64,000 bases of DNA from CAVRUZ01 sp963724495. GTDB taxonomy: Bacteria > Actinomycetota > Actinomycetes > Propionibacteriales > DAIQRJ01. The DNA lies in the NCBI GenBank assembly GCA_963724495.1, contig CAVRUZ010000008.1:170793-234792 (forward strand), read 5' to 3'. The notes beneath the pieces were generated by a model. It was not told where the DNA came from, made no database searches, and saw only the letters and a program-made list of their open reading frames with translations. A program made the position numbers and the translations under genes. This document shows positions 18,577 to 26,600 of this stretch, one piece after another (the first letter of the stretch is position 1; each line of letters begins with the position of its first letter).

Positions 18577-20289
18577 TCAGCGGCGCGGGCGGAGTGCCTG
18601 ATCCCACACGGGAGTTGGCGATTCGAACACCACGCCGTTCTCGCCGAAGACCAGGAAGCGGTCGAGAGAGCGGGCGAACCAGCGGTCGTGGGTGACGGCG
18701 AGGACCGCTCCCTGGTAGGCGTCGAGCCCCGCCTGGAGGGCGTCAGCGCTCACGATGTCGAGGTTGTCCGTCGGCTCGTCGAGCAGCAGCAGCGTGGCAC
18801 CGGAGAGCTCCAGCAGCAGGATCTGCAGTCGGGCCTGCTGCCCGCCCGACAGCGTCTCGAACTTCTGCCCCGCCGACTCGGCCAGCTCGTACCGGTTCAG
18901 CACGCCGGGCACGTCGTCGGGAGCGATTCCGGGCCGGTGCGCGGTGCCTCTGTGCAGGATCTGGATCAGCGTCCGGCCGACGAGCTCAGGATGCTCGTGG
19001 GTCTGGGCGAACCATCCCGGCCGCACTCGGGCCCCGAGCCGTGCACCACCGGCATGCGCCACCGGCGGCACCGTGATGTCGTCGACGGGGAGGTGCTCGG
19101 GTTCCGGTCTGGTGCCACCGGCCGCAAGCAACCGCAGGAAGTGCGACTTGCCGGTGCCGTTCGACCCGAGGACGCCGACGCGCTCGCCGCTCCAGACCTC
19201 CAGTGACATCGGCTGGGTGAGCCCGGTGAGCTCGAGCTGCTCGCACATCACCGCCCGCTTGCCGGTGCGTCCGGCGTCGAGACGCATGTCCAATCGCTGC
19301 TCGCGGGGCACGGCCACCGGAGGTCCAGCCTCCTCGAACCGCCGCAGCCTGGTCATCGCCGACTGGGCCTTCGGAGACTTGGCCTTCTGGTACATCTCCA
19401 GCAGGTCTCGGAGTTTGGCGTGCTCCTCGTCCCAGCGCCGACGCTGGTCGGCGAGCTGGTCGATGTGGGACCGCCGGGCGTTCTCGTACGAGGTGAAGCT
19501 GCCCGGATGCACCCACACGGTGTTGCCGGCGCGCACTCCCCCGGCTTCGGTGATCCGCTCGTACCGGGTGGCCTCCCGGCCCTGCAGCTCGACGGTGGCG
19601 ATGTGGGTCGCAGTGTTGGCGAGCAGCTCGCGGTCATGGCTGACGAACAGGACCGACTTCTGCGTCCCCGCGATGAGTGCCTCGAGCCAGCGCTTTGCCC
19701 GGACGTCGAGATAGTTGTCGGGCTCGTCGAGCAGCAGAGTCTGGTCGGGCCCGCGCAGGAGCGCTTCCAGCACCAGTCGCTTCTGCTCACCACCGCTCAG
19801 CGTCGACACCTCCCGGTGGCGGACCCGGGCGAGCTCCACGCCCAGCGCCTCGGTACAGCAGGTGTCCCAGAGCACCTCGATCTCGTAGCCGCCGGCGTCC
19901 GCGAAGTCGGCGAGGGCCCTGGCGTAGCGCAGCTGGACTGTCTCGCTGTCGTCGTCCATCAACGCAAGCTCCGCCAGGTCAACAGCCGTGGCCGCCGCCC
20001 GTACTCGCGGCGGCGCGACCGACAGGAGCAGTTCGGGGACGGTCATCGACGTCCGGACCGATCCGATGAACTGCGGCATCACTCCAAGGCCGCCGTCGAT
20101 CCGCACGACGCCCGATGCCGGTGAGAGTTCACCGGCCACAATGCGCAGCAGCGTGGTCTTCCCAGATCCGTTCGCGCCGACGAGCGCCACCTTGGCGCCT
20201 TCGCCGACCCGGAACGACACGTCATCGAGGAGCATCCGACCGTCTGGGAGCTGGAAGCTCACCTTCTGCACATCGACGTAGCCGGCCAC
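18577..20289 (-). CDS. ABC-F family ATPase
   Basis: 570 residues, two ABC cassettes on one chain and no membrane segments. Walker A is GANGSGKTT then GSNGTGKSH; the signatures are LSGGEQKR and LSGGQQAR; Walker B is LLLDEPDNYLD and LLLDEPTDNLD. The charged linker between cassettes is present. ABC-F proteins act on the ribosome (translation factors or antibiotic protection). Which subtype this is cannot be told without a tree. The GTG at 20289 is preceded by GGTGAGGAC. The frame is intact throughout. Confidence 0.88.
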   Translation of the reverse strand: MAGYVDVQKVSFQLPDGRMLLDDVSFRVGEGAKVALVGANGSGKTTLLRIVAGELSPASGVVRIDGGLGVMPQFIGSVRTSMTVPELLLSVAPPRVRAAATAVDLAELALMDDDSETVQLRYARALADFADAGGYEIEVLWDTCCTEALGVELARVRHREVSTLSGGEQKRLVLEALLRGPDQTLLLDEPDNYLDVRAKRWLEALIAGTQKSVLFVSHDRELLANTATHIATVELQGREATRYERITEAGGVRAGNTVWVHPGSFTSYENARRSHIDQLADQRRRWDEEHAKLRDLLEMYQKAKSPKAQSAMTRLRRFEEAGPPVAVPREQRLDMRLDAGRTGKRAVMCEQLELTGLTQPMSLEVWSGERVGVLGSNGTGKSHFLRLLAAGGTRPEPEHLPVDDITVPPVAHAGGARLGARVRPGWFAQTHEHPELVGRTLIQILHRGTAHRPGIAPDDVPGVLNRYELAESAGQKFETLSGGQQARLQILLLELSGATLLLLDEPTDNLDIVSADALQAGLDAYQGAVLAVTHDRWFARSLDRFLVFGENGVVFESPTPVWDQALRPRR

Positions 20290-21002
20290 GTGTCCTCACC
20301 GTCGCAGAGATACAGTGTCCCGGTTCGCGTTCCCGTGCTGCAAACCCCGGTCCATCGTGGCAGCACCGGCAAGGGATTTGATCTGGCGGCTGGTTCCAGG
20401 GTCGCGCTCACCCTCGATACCGAGAGCCAACCTCCGGAGGTGTTGCCGTCCGTGGCAGTGCCCCGACTTCGCGCCCGAGTCGGGCCGAGGAGATTGATCC
20501 AGCTGCGACAGGCCGAACAGGTGCGCGGACTCGACCTAGGCGGGCCGAGCCGTTCGGGTGCCATCAGGCTCGGTGCTCGGCCCCCGTCGGGGTGAGGGTC
20601 CGGCCGGGGCGCTGGTCCCAGATCTTCGTCGGTACTCAGTTCGGTCACGGTGAGACCGAGATCAAGAGCCTGGTCGTCGTCCAGGAGCACGTCGAACCGC
20701 TCCTTGCCAGTGGTGAACTCGAGTCGCAGTTCTCGCCCCGTCTCGGTGAACTCCACACTGATGCTGGATTTCTCCACCGACTCGGTCTTGCGCACGTCGA
20801 GGTCGGAGTCCATCACGATCCACTGCCTGGTCGAGTGCGGCAGGTCGCTGTGGGTCGCCCATGCCGCGCCGGACCTCAGCTTCTGGAAGTGCGGGCGGCA
20901 GACCGGCCACTCGAAGTATTCGTCCTGCTGGCCGCCGGTGCTCCACTGAGCCTCCTCCGGCCGAGCGCACTTCAGCACACTGCATTGCCGTGACGTGGTC
21001 AT
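20259..21002 (-). CDS. Small C-x4-C / C-x2-H paralog A
   Basis: I do not recognise this protein. The first ~125 residues look real: a C-x4-C pair (CSVLKC, Cys7/Cys12), then ~22 residues, then WPVCRPHF (C-x2-H), then a Trp/Met segment (RQWIVMDSDLD) and an amphipathic beta-rich tail. The two genes upstream (21043, 21351) share this plan, so it is a tandem paralog. The Cys/His spacing suggests zinc binding. The frame stays open to 20259, overlapping the ABC-F gene by 31 bases, but after ~20620 the composition looks non-coding; a one-base shift would end it at 20564. The start region is a tandem duplication: the original start may be ATG 21046, overlapping the stop of paralog B. Confidence 0.55.
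   Translation of the reverse strand: MTTSRQCSVLKCARPEEAQWSTGGQQDEYFEWPVCRPHFQKLRSGAAWATHSDLPHSTRQWIVMDSDLDVRKTESVEKSSISVEFTETGRELRLEFTTGKERFDVLLDDDQALDLGLTVTELSTDEDLGPAPRPDPHPDGGRAPSLMAPERLGPPRSSPRTCSACRSWINLLGPTRARSRGTATDGNTSGGWLSVSRVSATLEPAARSNPLPVLPRWTGVCSTGTRTGTLYLCDGEDTWPATSMCRR
20290..20563. other. Probably non-coding region upstream of the ABC-F gene
   Basis: It contains repeat copy A1 (20338-20377) and a hairpin with arms 20462-20468 and 20478-20484 (CCCGACT/AGTCGGG) that could end the small-gene transcript coming from 21.6 kb. The open frame of the 20259-21002 gene runs through here, but its sequence after ~20620 looks non-coding. Confidence 0.4.
20338..20377. repeat. Dispersed repeat A, copy 1 (40 bp)
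   Basis: It matches 23431-23469 with one indel and one substitution over 40 bases. The inner part forms a short hairpin on the minus strand (CCGGT...ACCGG around a conserved loop CTGCCACGATGG). It lies ~50 bases upstream of the ABC-F start. Confidence 0.75.
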
Positions 21003-21046
21003 ATGGACTGCCGTGACGTGGTCATCTTGCTGCCGGACGTCGTCAT
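20986..21046. repeat. Tandem 22-23 bp repeat at the start of paralog A
   Basis: TGCCGTGACGTGGTCAT occurs at 20986-21002 and exactly again at 21009-21025. A diverged third copy is at 21031-21046. Each copy carries, on the minus strand, an ATG followed by ACG/ACC ACG TC codons. The 23-base period between the first two copies is not a multiple of three. Confidence 0.8.
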
Positions 21047-21367
21047 GTGGCCGGTCCCCGAGGGAGAAGGCGGGGACGCTCGCCCGGCAGGGGTCGGGGC
21101 CACGTGCTGAGGTCGTTACCCATCAGCATCCAGCGGCGATAGGAGCGTGGGCCGCCGGTCATGGCCTCCCATGGCTCGCCGGCCGTCAGACTCAGGTAGT
21201 GCTGGCGACATACCGGCCAGGTCGCGAGGTGATTGCGGGTGGCTACGGTCACGTCTGTCCACAGCTGCTCGGCCGCGCCAGAACAGGTCAGGACAAGGCA
21301 CTGCGGGGTAGAACCGGTATGGCGATTCGGGCAGATTCCTGGAATCCTCGTCAGGCCTGGGCAACAC
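21043..21367 (-). CDS. Small C-x4-C / C-x2-H paralog B, one frameshift
   Basis: Unrecognised small protein of ~105 residues. It has CLVLTC (C-x4-C), 24 residues, then TWPVCRQHY (C-x2-H), then RRWMLMGNDL and a Pro/Arg-rich end. The N-terminal stretch from GTG 21367 (overlapping the stop of paralog C) is in a different frame from the CLVLTC part. The shift lies near 21300. The stop TGA (21045-21043) overlaps an ATG at 21046, the probable original start of paralog A. Function unknown; a zinc-binding fold is inferred from the Cys/His pattern shared by all three paralogs. Confidence 0.5.
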
Positions 21368-21638
21368 GACGGGTCAACTCGATCGGAGGACCCTCGATCA
21401 CGAGATCGTCACCCATCAGGAGCCACCGCTTCGTTGACGGCCTGCGCTCAGTGATGGCAGCGAACTCCTCGCCATCGTCGAGCTGCCAGTAGTGGTGGCT
21501 GCACACGGCCCAGTTGATCGTCCAGTACGCCAATGCGGTCTTGGTGGTCCACTGGGCCGGACCGGAGTCGTCCGTGCAGTGGAGCACCAGGCACTCTTGG
21601 CTGGGGATCGGGGACTGGGATCCCGTTATGTCCTTCAT
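21351..21638 (-). CDS. Small C-x4-C / C-x2-H paralog C
   Basis: 95 residues, intact, and the cleanest of the three paralogs. It has CLVLHC (C-x4-C), 24 residues containing AQWTTKTA, then WAVCSHHY (C-x2-H), then KRWLLMGDDL. No membrane segment or signal is seen. The minus-strand sequence TACGAT followed by six bases before ATG 21638 fits a leaderless promoter, so this is probably the first gene of the C-B-A array. Function unknown. Confidence 0.6.
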   Translation of the reverse strand: MKDITGSQSPIPSQECLVLHCTDDSGPAQWTTKTALAYWTINWAVCSHHYWQLDDGEEFAAITERRPSTKRWLLMGDDLVIEGPPIELTRRVAQA

Positions 21639-21711
21639 GTCCGGATCGTACGCTTCTTTGGGCCAAACCGCGTGCCGTCGGCCCGACCTGGCCCGGTTGT
21701 TGACTACACCC

Positions 21712-21760
21712 TCACCAGATCTCGGCGAAGTCGGTGTCATTCACGCGTTGCTCAGCCACA
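21712..21760. repeat. Dispersed repeat B, copy 1 (49 bp)
   Basis: It matches 23489-23537 with four mismatches, and the first 39 bases differ at one position only. On the minus strand both copies encode the same protein end, QRVNDTDFAEIW and a stop. Confidence 0.8.
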
Positions 21761-21915
21761 CCGGCGTGGACAGCGGCCGGACTGTCGGGTGGGAGACATG
21801 CTCATGCCGTTCTCGATGTGGTCGAAAGCCGTAGACACGAGTTCGGAGAGGCGCTCGTCGGGCGCATCCGACCGGGCCCATACCCAGACCGGCGTGCAAG
21901 CGGAGCGGGTCACCG
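21712..21915 (-). pseudogene. Remnant of a protein ending in VNDTDFAEIW, copy 1
   Basis: The C-terminal end VAEQRVNDTDFAEIW-stop is in one frame. Just upstream the sequence DERLSELVSTAFDHIENGMS sits in another frame, so at least one indel separates them. No start codon or further upstream coding sequence is seen: the stretch abuts the truncated kaiC, which runs the other way. I do not recognise the protein. The repeated C-terminus at 23489 suggests a duplicated or recombined gene end. Confidence 0.4.
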
Positions 21916-23430
21916 CTGTCTGGAGGAGCCACTTCTTCGAGGAGTCCGACGCCGATCTTGCGGCCAACGTCGCTATCTCTTGGTTTCGACCTCGACCAGA
22001 TGCAGAGCAGACGGAAAGCTGTTCGATCGAGTCCTTCCGTCTCGATCCGACGAATGATCGTGGAGACCGGCGAATACGACCTCGACGGCCTGTTCATCCG
22101 GCTCGGCGCTGCCGTCGACGCGCTTGGCGCGAAGCGCGTCGTGCTGGACTCGATCGAGATTCTCTTCAGCGCGTTGCACGACACGGGTGCCGTCCGCGCG
22201 GAACTCACCCGATTGTTTGCCTGGTTGAAGGATCGGGACCTCACCGCCATTGCCACAGGTGAGAAAGGGCGACGGTCTTCATCACCCGGCACGGCATCGA
22301 GGAGTACGTGTCCGACTGCGTCATCACCCTCGATCACCGTGTGCACGAACAGATCTCCACTCGGCGGTTGCGTGTGGTCAAGTACCGCGGCTCGCTGCAC
22401 GGAACCAACGAGTTCCCCTTCCTCATCACCGACCGAGGAATCGTGGTGCTCCCGGTCACCCTCTGCCCACCTCGACCACAAGGCATCCCAGGAGCGAGTC
22501 CTCACCGGTGTGCCACGCCTGGACAACATGCTCGGCGGCGGGATCTATCGCGGCTCGAGCGTCCTGCTCAGCGGAGAGGCCGGGACCGGGCAAGACAACG
22601 CTCGCAGCCAAGATGCTGCGAATCGGTGTGTGCACAGGGAGAACGCGCACTGTTCGTCACGCTGGAGGAGTCACCCGCGCAACTGATCCGCAACATGGCT
22701 TCGGTCGGCATCGACCTGGCGCGGTGGGTGGACAAGGGCCTGCTTCGTGCTCTGGGCCGTCCGGCCGACCGCGTACGGACTGGAGATGCACCTCGCGTCG
22801 CTGCTGCGCATGGTGGAGGACTTCGATCCGTCTATCGTCGCGCTCGACGCGATGGCCAGTCTCAACACCAACGGCGTCACCGCCGACGTGACCTCACTGA
22901 TCATCCGCGAGATCGACCACCTGAAGTCGCGCGGCCTGACGGCAGTCCTGACCTCGCTACTCGACTCCGGTGACGAGCGCGACGCGTCCGGAGTGTCGTC
23001 GCTGATGGACACATGGCTGCTGATCCGCAATGTGCAGACGAACGGCGAGCAGAACCGACTGCTGTCGGTGCGCAAGTCACGGGGCACCGCCCACTCCAAC
23101 CAGGTGCGGGAGTTCGTGCTGAGCAACAGAGGTCTCGACCTGCTTGATGTATCGGTGGGGGCCAACGGTGAGATCGTCGGATCCGCTCGCCTGGCTGTCG
23201 AGGCCGAGGAGCGGGTCGCCGCCCTGCACCGTGCAGAGGTCATCGATCGGCGCCACCGTGCGCTGGTCCGTCGTCGTGCCGAGGCGGTTGCCCAGGTCGA
23301 GGCCCTGCACGCCAGCCTCGACGCCGAGGAGGCGGAGGCAGAGCGCCTCGACACCGACGACGCCCGCAGGCTCCGCGTGATCGAGCGCGAGGAAGCGGCG
23401 ATGGGCTTCCACCGCGGAGCTGATCGCGTC
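21916..23430 (+). pseudogene. kaiC: KaiC-like ATPase, 5'-truncated and multiply frameshifted
   Basis: KaiC-family double ATPase. Recognisable blocks come in order but in changing frames: FFEESDADLAANVA, LGFDLDQMQ, VVLDSIEILFS, EEYVSDCVITLDHRV, STRRLRVVKYRGS.HGTNEF, VPRLDNMLGGGIYRG, a second Walker A spread over GEAGTG/GPGKTTLA, LFVTLEESPAQLIRNM, RPTAYGLEMHL and DFDPSIVALDAM. The final coiled-coil tail is rich in Ala/Glu/Arg. The first ~100 residues with the first Walker A are missing; in their place lies an antisense remnant. The 3' end runs into repeat A2. At least five shifts are needed. The frameshifts could be sequencing errors, but the missing 5' third points to a real rearrangement. Confidence 0.7.
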
Positions 23431-23469
23431 CTGCAAACCCGGTCCATCGTGGCAGTACCGGCAAGGGAT
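23431..23469. repeat. Dispersed repeat A, copy 2 (39 bp)
   Basis: Second copy of the 20338 repeat, lacking one C and with T for C at one place. It begins exactly where the recognisable kaiC sequence ends and lies 19 bases before repeat B2. Confidence 0.75.
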
Positions 23470-23488
23470 AGGCGCCCGCTCGACCGGG

Positions 23489-23584
23489 TCACCAGATCTC
23501 GGCGAAGTCGGTGTCGTTCACGCGTTGCTGTGCCACCTCGGTGGGCGCCTCCGGCCGCCGCTGAGACCGGTGACATCCCTGCAT
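23489..23584 (-). pseudogene. Remnant of a protein ending in VNDTDFAEIW, copy 2 (contains repeat B2, 23489-23537)
   Basis: A 31-codon frame from ATG 23584 ends in VAQQRVNDTDFAEIW-stop, the same end as at 21712. The N-terminal half (MQGCHRSQRRPEAPTE) has no counterpart in copy 1. It lies antisense between kaiC and kaiB. It may be a free C-terminal fragment left by recombination. Confidence 0.4.
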
Positions 23585-23614
23585 CAGCTACCACTTTGAA
23601 CGGAGCAAGCTCAC

Positions 23615-23953
23615 ATGACGACAAGTGACGCCGTAGGCCAGCCAACCGAGTACGCCACCACGGAGGAGGAGCGCACGTTGCTCCGCCTGTACATCGCCGG
23701 CCAGAGTCCGAAATCCCTGCGGGCGATCGAGAACCTGACGGTCATCTGCGAAGAACACCTGGCGGGGAAGTACGAGATCGAGGTCATCGACCTCCTCGAG
23801 CATCCGCGACTCGCCAAGGGCGACCAGATCGTCGCGGTTCCCACGCTGATAAGGGCACTGCCGGAGCCGGTCCGCCGCATCATCGGCGATCTCTCCGACA
23901 CCGACCGGGTGCTCGTCGGCCTCCAGCTCCTCGGATCGGACGGATCGCCATGA
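23615..23953 (+). CDS. kaiB: KaiB-like protein
   Basis: 112 residues with the thioredoxin-like KaiB fold: LRLYIAGQSPKSLRAIENL near the N-terminus and IDLLEHPRLA followed by VAVPTLIR with the cis-Pro. In cyanobacteria KaiB binds phosphorylated KaiC; in other bacteria KaiB/KaiC pairs are linked to stress responses. ATG 23615 has GGAG nine bases upstream. It follows kaiC and overlaps the PAS gene by four bases (ATGA). The frame is intact, unlike kaiC. Confidence 0.88.
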   Translation: MTTSDAVGQPTEYATTEEERTLLRLYIAGQSPKSLRAIENLTVICEEHLAGKYEIEVIDLLEHPRLAKGDQIVAVPTLIRALPEPVRRIIGDLSDTDRVLVGLQLLGSDGSP

Positions 23954-24492
23954 CCCAGCCTGAGTTCGATCCGGCCGCCCCCGTGCGCCAGGTGGCTGCC
24001 GGGCAGCACACGACCAGGGAAGGCGAAGTGATCGCCCTTCAGGCACAGCTCGAAGAACTGCGGGGAATCTTCGCTGGCATCCGCCAGGGCGGGGTGGACG
24101 CCGTTCTCGTCGGTGAGCCCGGCGATGAGCAGATCTACACTCTCGCCGGAGCCGAGGGCCCGTTCAAGCTGATCGTCGAGAACATGAATCAGGGCGCGCT
24201 GACCGTGTCGCCGCGACAGGTGATCCTGTTCGCCAATCGCCGCTTCGGCGAGATGGTCGGACTGCCGTCCTCCGCGATCGTGGGCAAGCCGATCTCGACC
24301 CTTCTGGGCGCGTCCTCGCGCGCAGCCGTCACGGAGCTGCTGGCCGTGCCACCTGGAGCCACCGCCGAAGCAGAGGTCCACCTCGTCGGTCATGACGGCT
24401 CGAGGCCGGTATCGCTCTCCGCGTCGTGCCTCGATGTCGACGGCCTGCTCGTGCGTTGCCTGATCGCCACCGACGGGCCGGCCTCCCGCTAG
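23950..24492 (+). CDS. PAS-domain protein of the Kai operon, lacking a kinase domain
   Basis: 180 residues: a short N-terminal helix (EVIALQAQLEELRGIFAGIR), a GGVDAVLVGEPGDEQIY linker, then a PAS domain (LIVENMNQGALTVSP, ILFANRRFGEMVGL). The same N-terminal arrangement begins long histidine kinases next to kaiBC in many bacteria, but here a stop follows the PAS domain and no kinase follows before the amidase. It may be a sensor adaptor or a naturally shortened kinase. Start overlaps the kaiB stop. Confidence 0.75.
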   Translation: MTQPEFDPAAPVRQVAAGQHTTREGEVIALQAQLEELRGIFAGIRQGGVDAVLVGEPGDEQIYTLAGAEGPFKLIVENMNQGALTVSPRQVILFANRRFGEMVGLPSSAIVGKPISTLLGASSRAAVTELLAVPPGATAEAEVHLVGHDGSRPVSLSASCLDVDGLLVRCLIATDGPASR

Positions 24493-24531
24493 CCGATCGC
24501 CCGATCACCGACGGTCCTACGCTTCGGCCGT

Positions 24532-25938
24532 ATGACCGACCTGGAGCTGGATCTCGAATCGGCCGACGTCACTCAGATCCAGGAGGCGATGACGGCCGGC
24601 GCCACGACTTCTGCGTCCCTCGTTGGTGCCTACCTCGCCCGGATCGACGCCCTGGACCGTCGAGGTCCCGCGGTGCACGCGATCCGGTGTCTTGCGCCGG
24701 ACGCCGGTGAGCAGGCGGAGAGGCTCGATGGCGAGCGCGCCCAGGGCCGGATACGCGGGCCGCTCCACGGCATCCCGGTCCTGGTCAAGGACAACATCGA
24801 CGTGGCCGGGCTCCCGACGACCGCCGGCACGCTCGCCCTGGAGCACTCGGTTCCCGATCGGGACGCGGGTCTGGTGGTGAGGCTTCGCGAGGCCGGGGTG
24901 GTCATCCTGGGCAAGACGAACCTCACCGAGATGGCCAACTTCATGGCCGAACAGATGCCGAGTGGCTACTCCTCGCTTGGCGGCCAGGTCCTCAATCCCT
25001 ACGACGTGAGCCTGACCCCGTGCGGGTCGAGCAGCGGGTCGGGAGCGGCCGCGGCCCTCGGGCTCGCCACCCTCACCGTGGGCACCGAGACAGACGGCTC
25101 GATCCTGTGCCCCAGCGATGCACAGAGCCTGGTCGGGCTGAAGCCTGGTCAAGGTGTCGTCAGCGGCGACGGCATCCTGCCGATCGCCACCAGCCAGGAC
25201 TGCGCCGGGCCGATGTGCCGCACGGTGGCCGACGCTGCCGCCCTTCTCGGCGGGCTCACGGGCGCCGGAGGCCCAGAACTGCGCCGAGGTGCTCTGCGTG
25301 GTGTCCGGCTCGCCGTACCGCCACCTGCGGAGGACCTGGACGCGGCGGACCGCGAGCTCTTCGACGCGGCGCTTGCCGTGATGCGCGAGCTCGGCGCCTA
25401 CACGGTGGACGTGCCGCCGCTGCCGGAGACAGACGAGTCGCCGGTGCTCCACCACGAGTTCGCGCGGGACCTGGATGCCTACCTGGCGCGGCTGCCCGCC
25501 AGCAGACCCATCTCGACGATGGCCGAACTCGTCGCCTGGAACGACGCACATGCCGATGCGGCCCTCAAGTACGGGCAGGCGCACCTGCTCACCGCTCTGG
25601 CCGTCGATCACGTCGCCGACGACACCGCCTACCGCGCCAATCGCGCGCGCGACCTGGCGGTTGCGGGCACTCACGGCATCGACGCGACCCTTGCGGCCGC
25701 GAACGCTGCGGCGATCGTGACCCCCGGCCCCGGCAGTGCCGGATTCGCTGCCAGGGCGGGCTACCCGAGCCTGACCGTCCCGGCGGGATATCGGCGGTCG
25801 GGGCGGCGTCCGTTCGGTGTCGCGTTCCTCGGACCCGCCCAGTCCGAGCAACTCCTGCTGGCCCTCGGGTACGACTACGAGCAGGCGGCACGAGCCCGCC
25901 GCCCGGTCTCCGCGATCAATCCGTCACTCCTGCGCTAG
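24532..25938 (+). CDS. Amidase signature family enzyme
   Basis: 468 residues. The Ser-cis-Ser-Lys triad is visible: Lys in PVLVKDNIDV, the cis-Ser in PCGSSSGSGAAAA, and the nucleophile in TETDGSILCPS. Family members hydrolyse amides (including GatA in tRNA amidation); with no gatB/gatC nearby a free-standing catabolic amidase is more likely. No signal peptide. The frame is intact. Its 3' end overlaps the converging gene at 25924 by 15 bases. Confidence 0.87.
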   Translation: MTDLELDLESADVTQIQEAMTAGATTSASLVGAYLARIDALDRRGPAVHAIRCLAPDAGEQAERLDGERAQGRIRGPLHGIPVLVKDNIDVAGLPTTAGTLALEHSVPDRDAGLVVRLREAGVVILGKTNLTEMANFMAEQMPSGYSSLGGQVLNPYDVSLTPCGSSSGSGAAAALGLATLTVGTETDGSILCPSDAQSLVGLKPGQGVVSGDGILPIATSQDCAGPMCRTVADAAALLGGLTGAGGPELRRGALRGVRLAVPPPAEDLDAADRELFDAALAVMRELGAYTVDVPPLPETDESPVLHHEFARDLDAYLARLPASRPISTMAELVAWNDAHADAALKYGQAHLLTALAVDHVADDTAYRANRARDLAVAGTHGIDATLAAANAAAIVTPGPGSAGFAARAGYPSLTVPAGYRRSGRRPFGVAFLGPAQSEQLLLALGYDYEQAARARRPVSAINPSLLR

Positions 25939-26506
25939 GCCGCCAGCCCGACGGACGCCCTCGCCCACCTCCACCTGGAGACCGGTCAACAGGTCGAGCG
26001 ATTTCAGCATGCCATCGGAGAACTTGCCGCCCACACGTATCCGATCGATGGATGCGTCATAGAAGAAGCCGAACGAGGATCGTTGACCGTTCTCCTTTGT
26101 GGCAGTGACGATCGCGGCTTCAGTTGCCCTCAGCGACTTCTTGGTGAACTGGCTGGTCTTGAAGGTGACAACGAAGGCACCGATGGTCTCCGGCGGTGGC
26201 AGAACAGCCGTGGTGCTCGGCAGCCTGATCACCATGTCGTTCTTCGACTCACGTGCCGACCCGACCGCCACCAACGGCCTTTGCCCGCTTGGCAACAGCT
26301 CGAAGTTGGGCCTCCTCCAGGTCGGAGGAGTAGTACGTGCTCGAGCCGTACTCCCCCGGTCCTGAATCGCCCGGTGGTGCAGGAATCGGCTTGTCGGCCG
26401 TCACCGCCCCAGGTGCCGGCGATGCCACGGACTGCGACGCGGGGAGCATCGCCAACGGCGCCAGGATCAGGACGGCAAGGACCGTGGCTGCTGGACGAGA
26501 TCTCAC
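25924..26506 (-). CDS. Secreted hypothetical protein, one frameshift
   Basis: From GTG 26506 a clear signal peptide is read (MRSRPAATVLAVLILAPLAM, then ASQSVASP), followed by a Pro/Gly-rich linker and SSDLEEAQLRAV. A frame change between ~26290 and 26330 is needed to continue into VIRLPSTTAVLPPP, GAFVVTFKTSQFTKKS and SSFGFFYDASIDRIRVGGKF. The last part resembles the pro-region of secreted trypsin-like or alpha-lytic proteases, but no protease domain follows. Likely an exported protein of unknown role, possibly the remnant or pro-domain of a protease. Confidence 0.5.
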
Positions 26507-26600
26507 CGGGTCACGCGAACACGACTGGGGCAGGAACCATGACAGTGAGACGCCGCCGACCGCCGCGCCGGTTCCGACCGTCCGGCAGGCCATGCCCGAC

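Noticed and set aside
20462..20484. tRNA or structured RNA from the CCCGACT hairpin
   Set aside because: No cloverleaf or CCA end; a plain hairpin at most.
20986..21046. CRISPR-like array from short repeats
   Set aside because: Only two exact copies with 6-base gaps; no spacers or cas genes.
22671..23645. 324-codon minus-strand frame across kaiC
   Set aside because: Ser/Arg-rich shadow; the plus strand encodes clear KaiC motifs.
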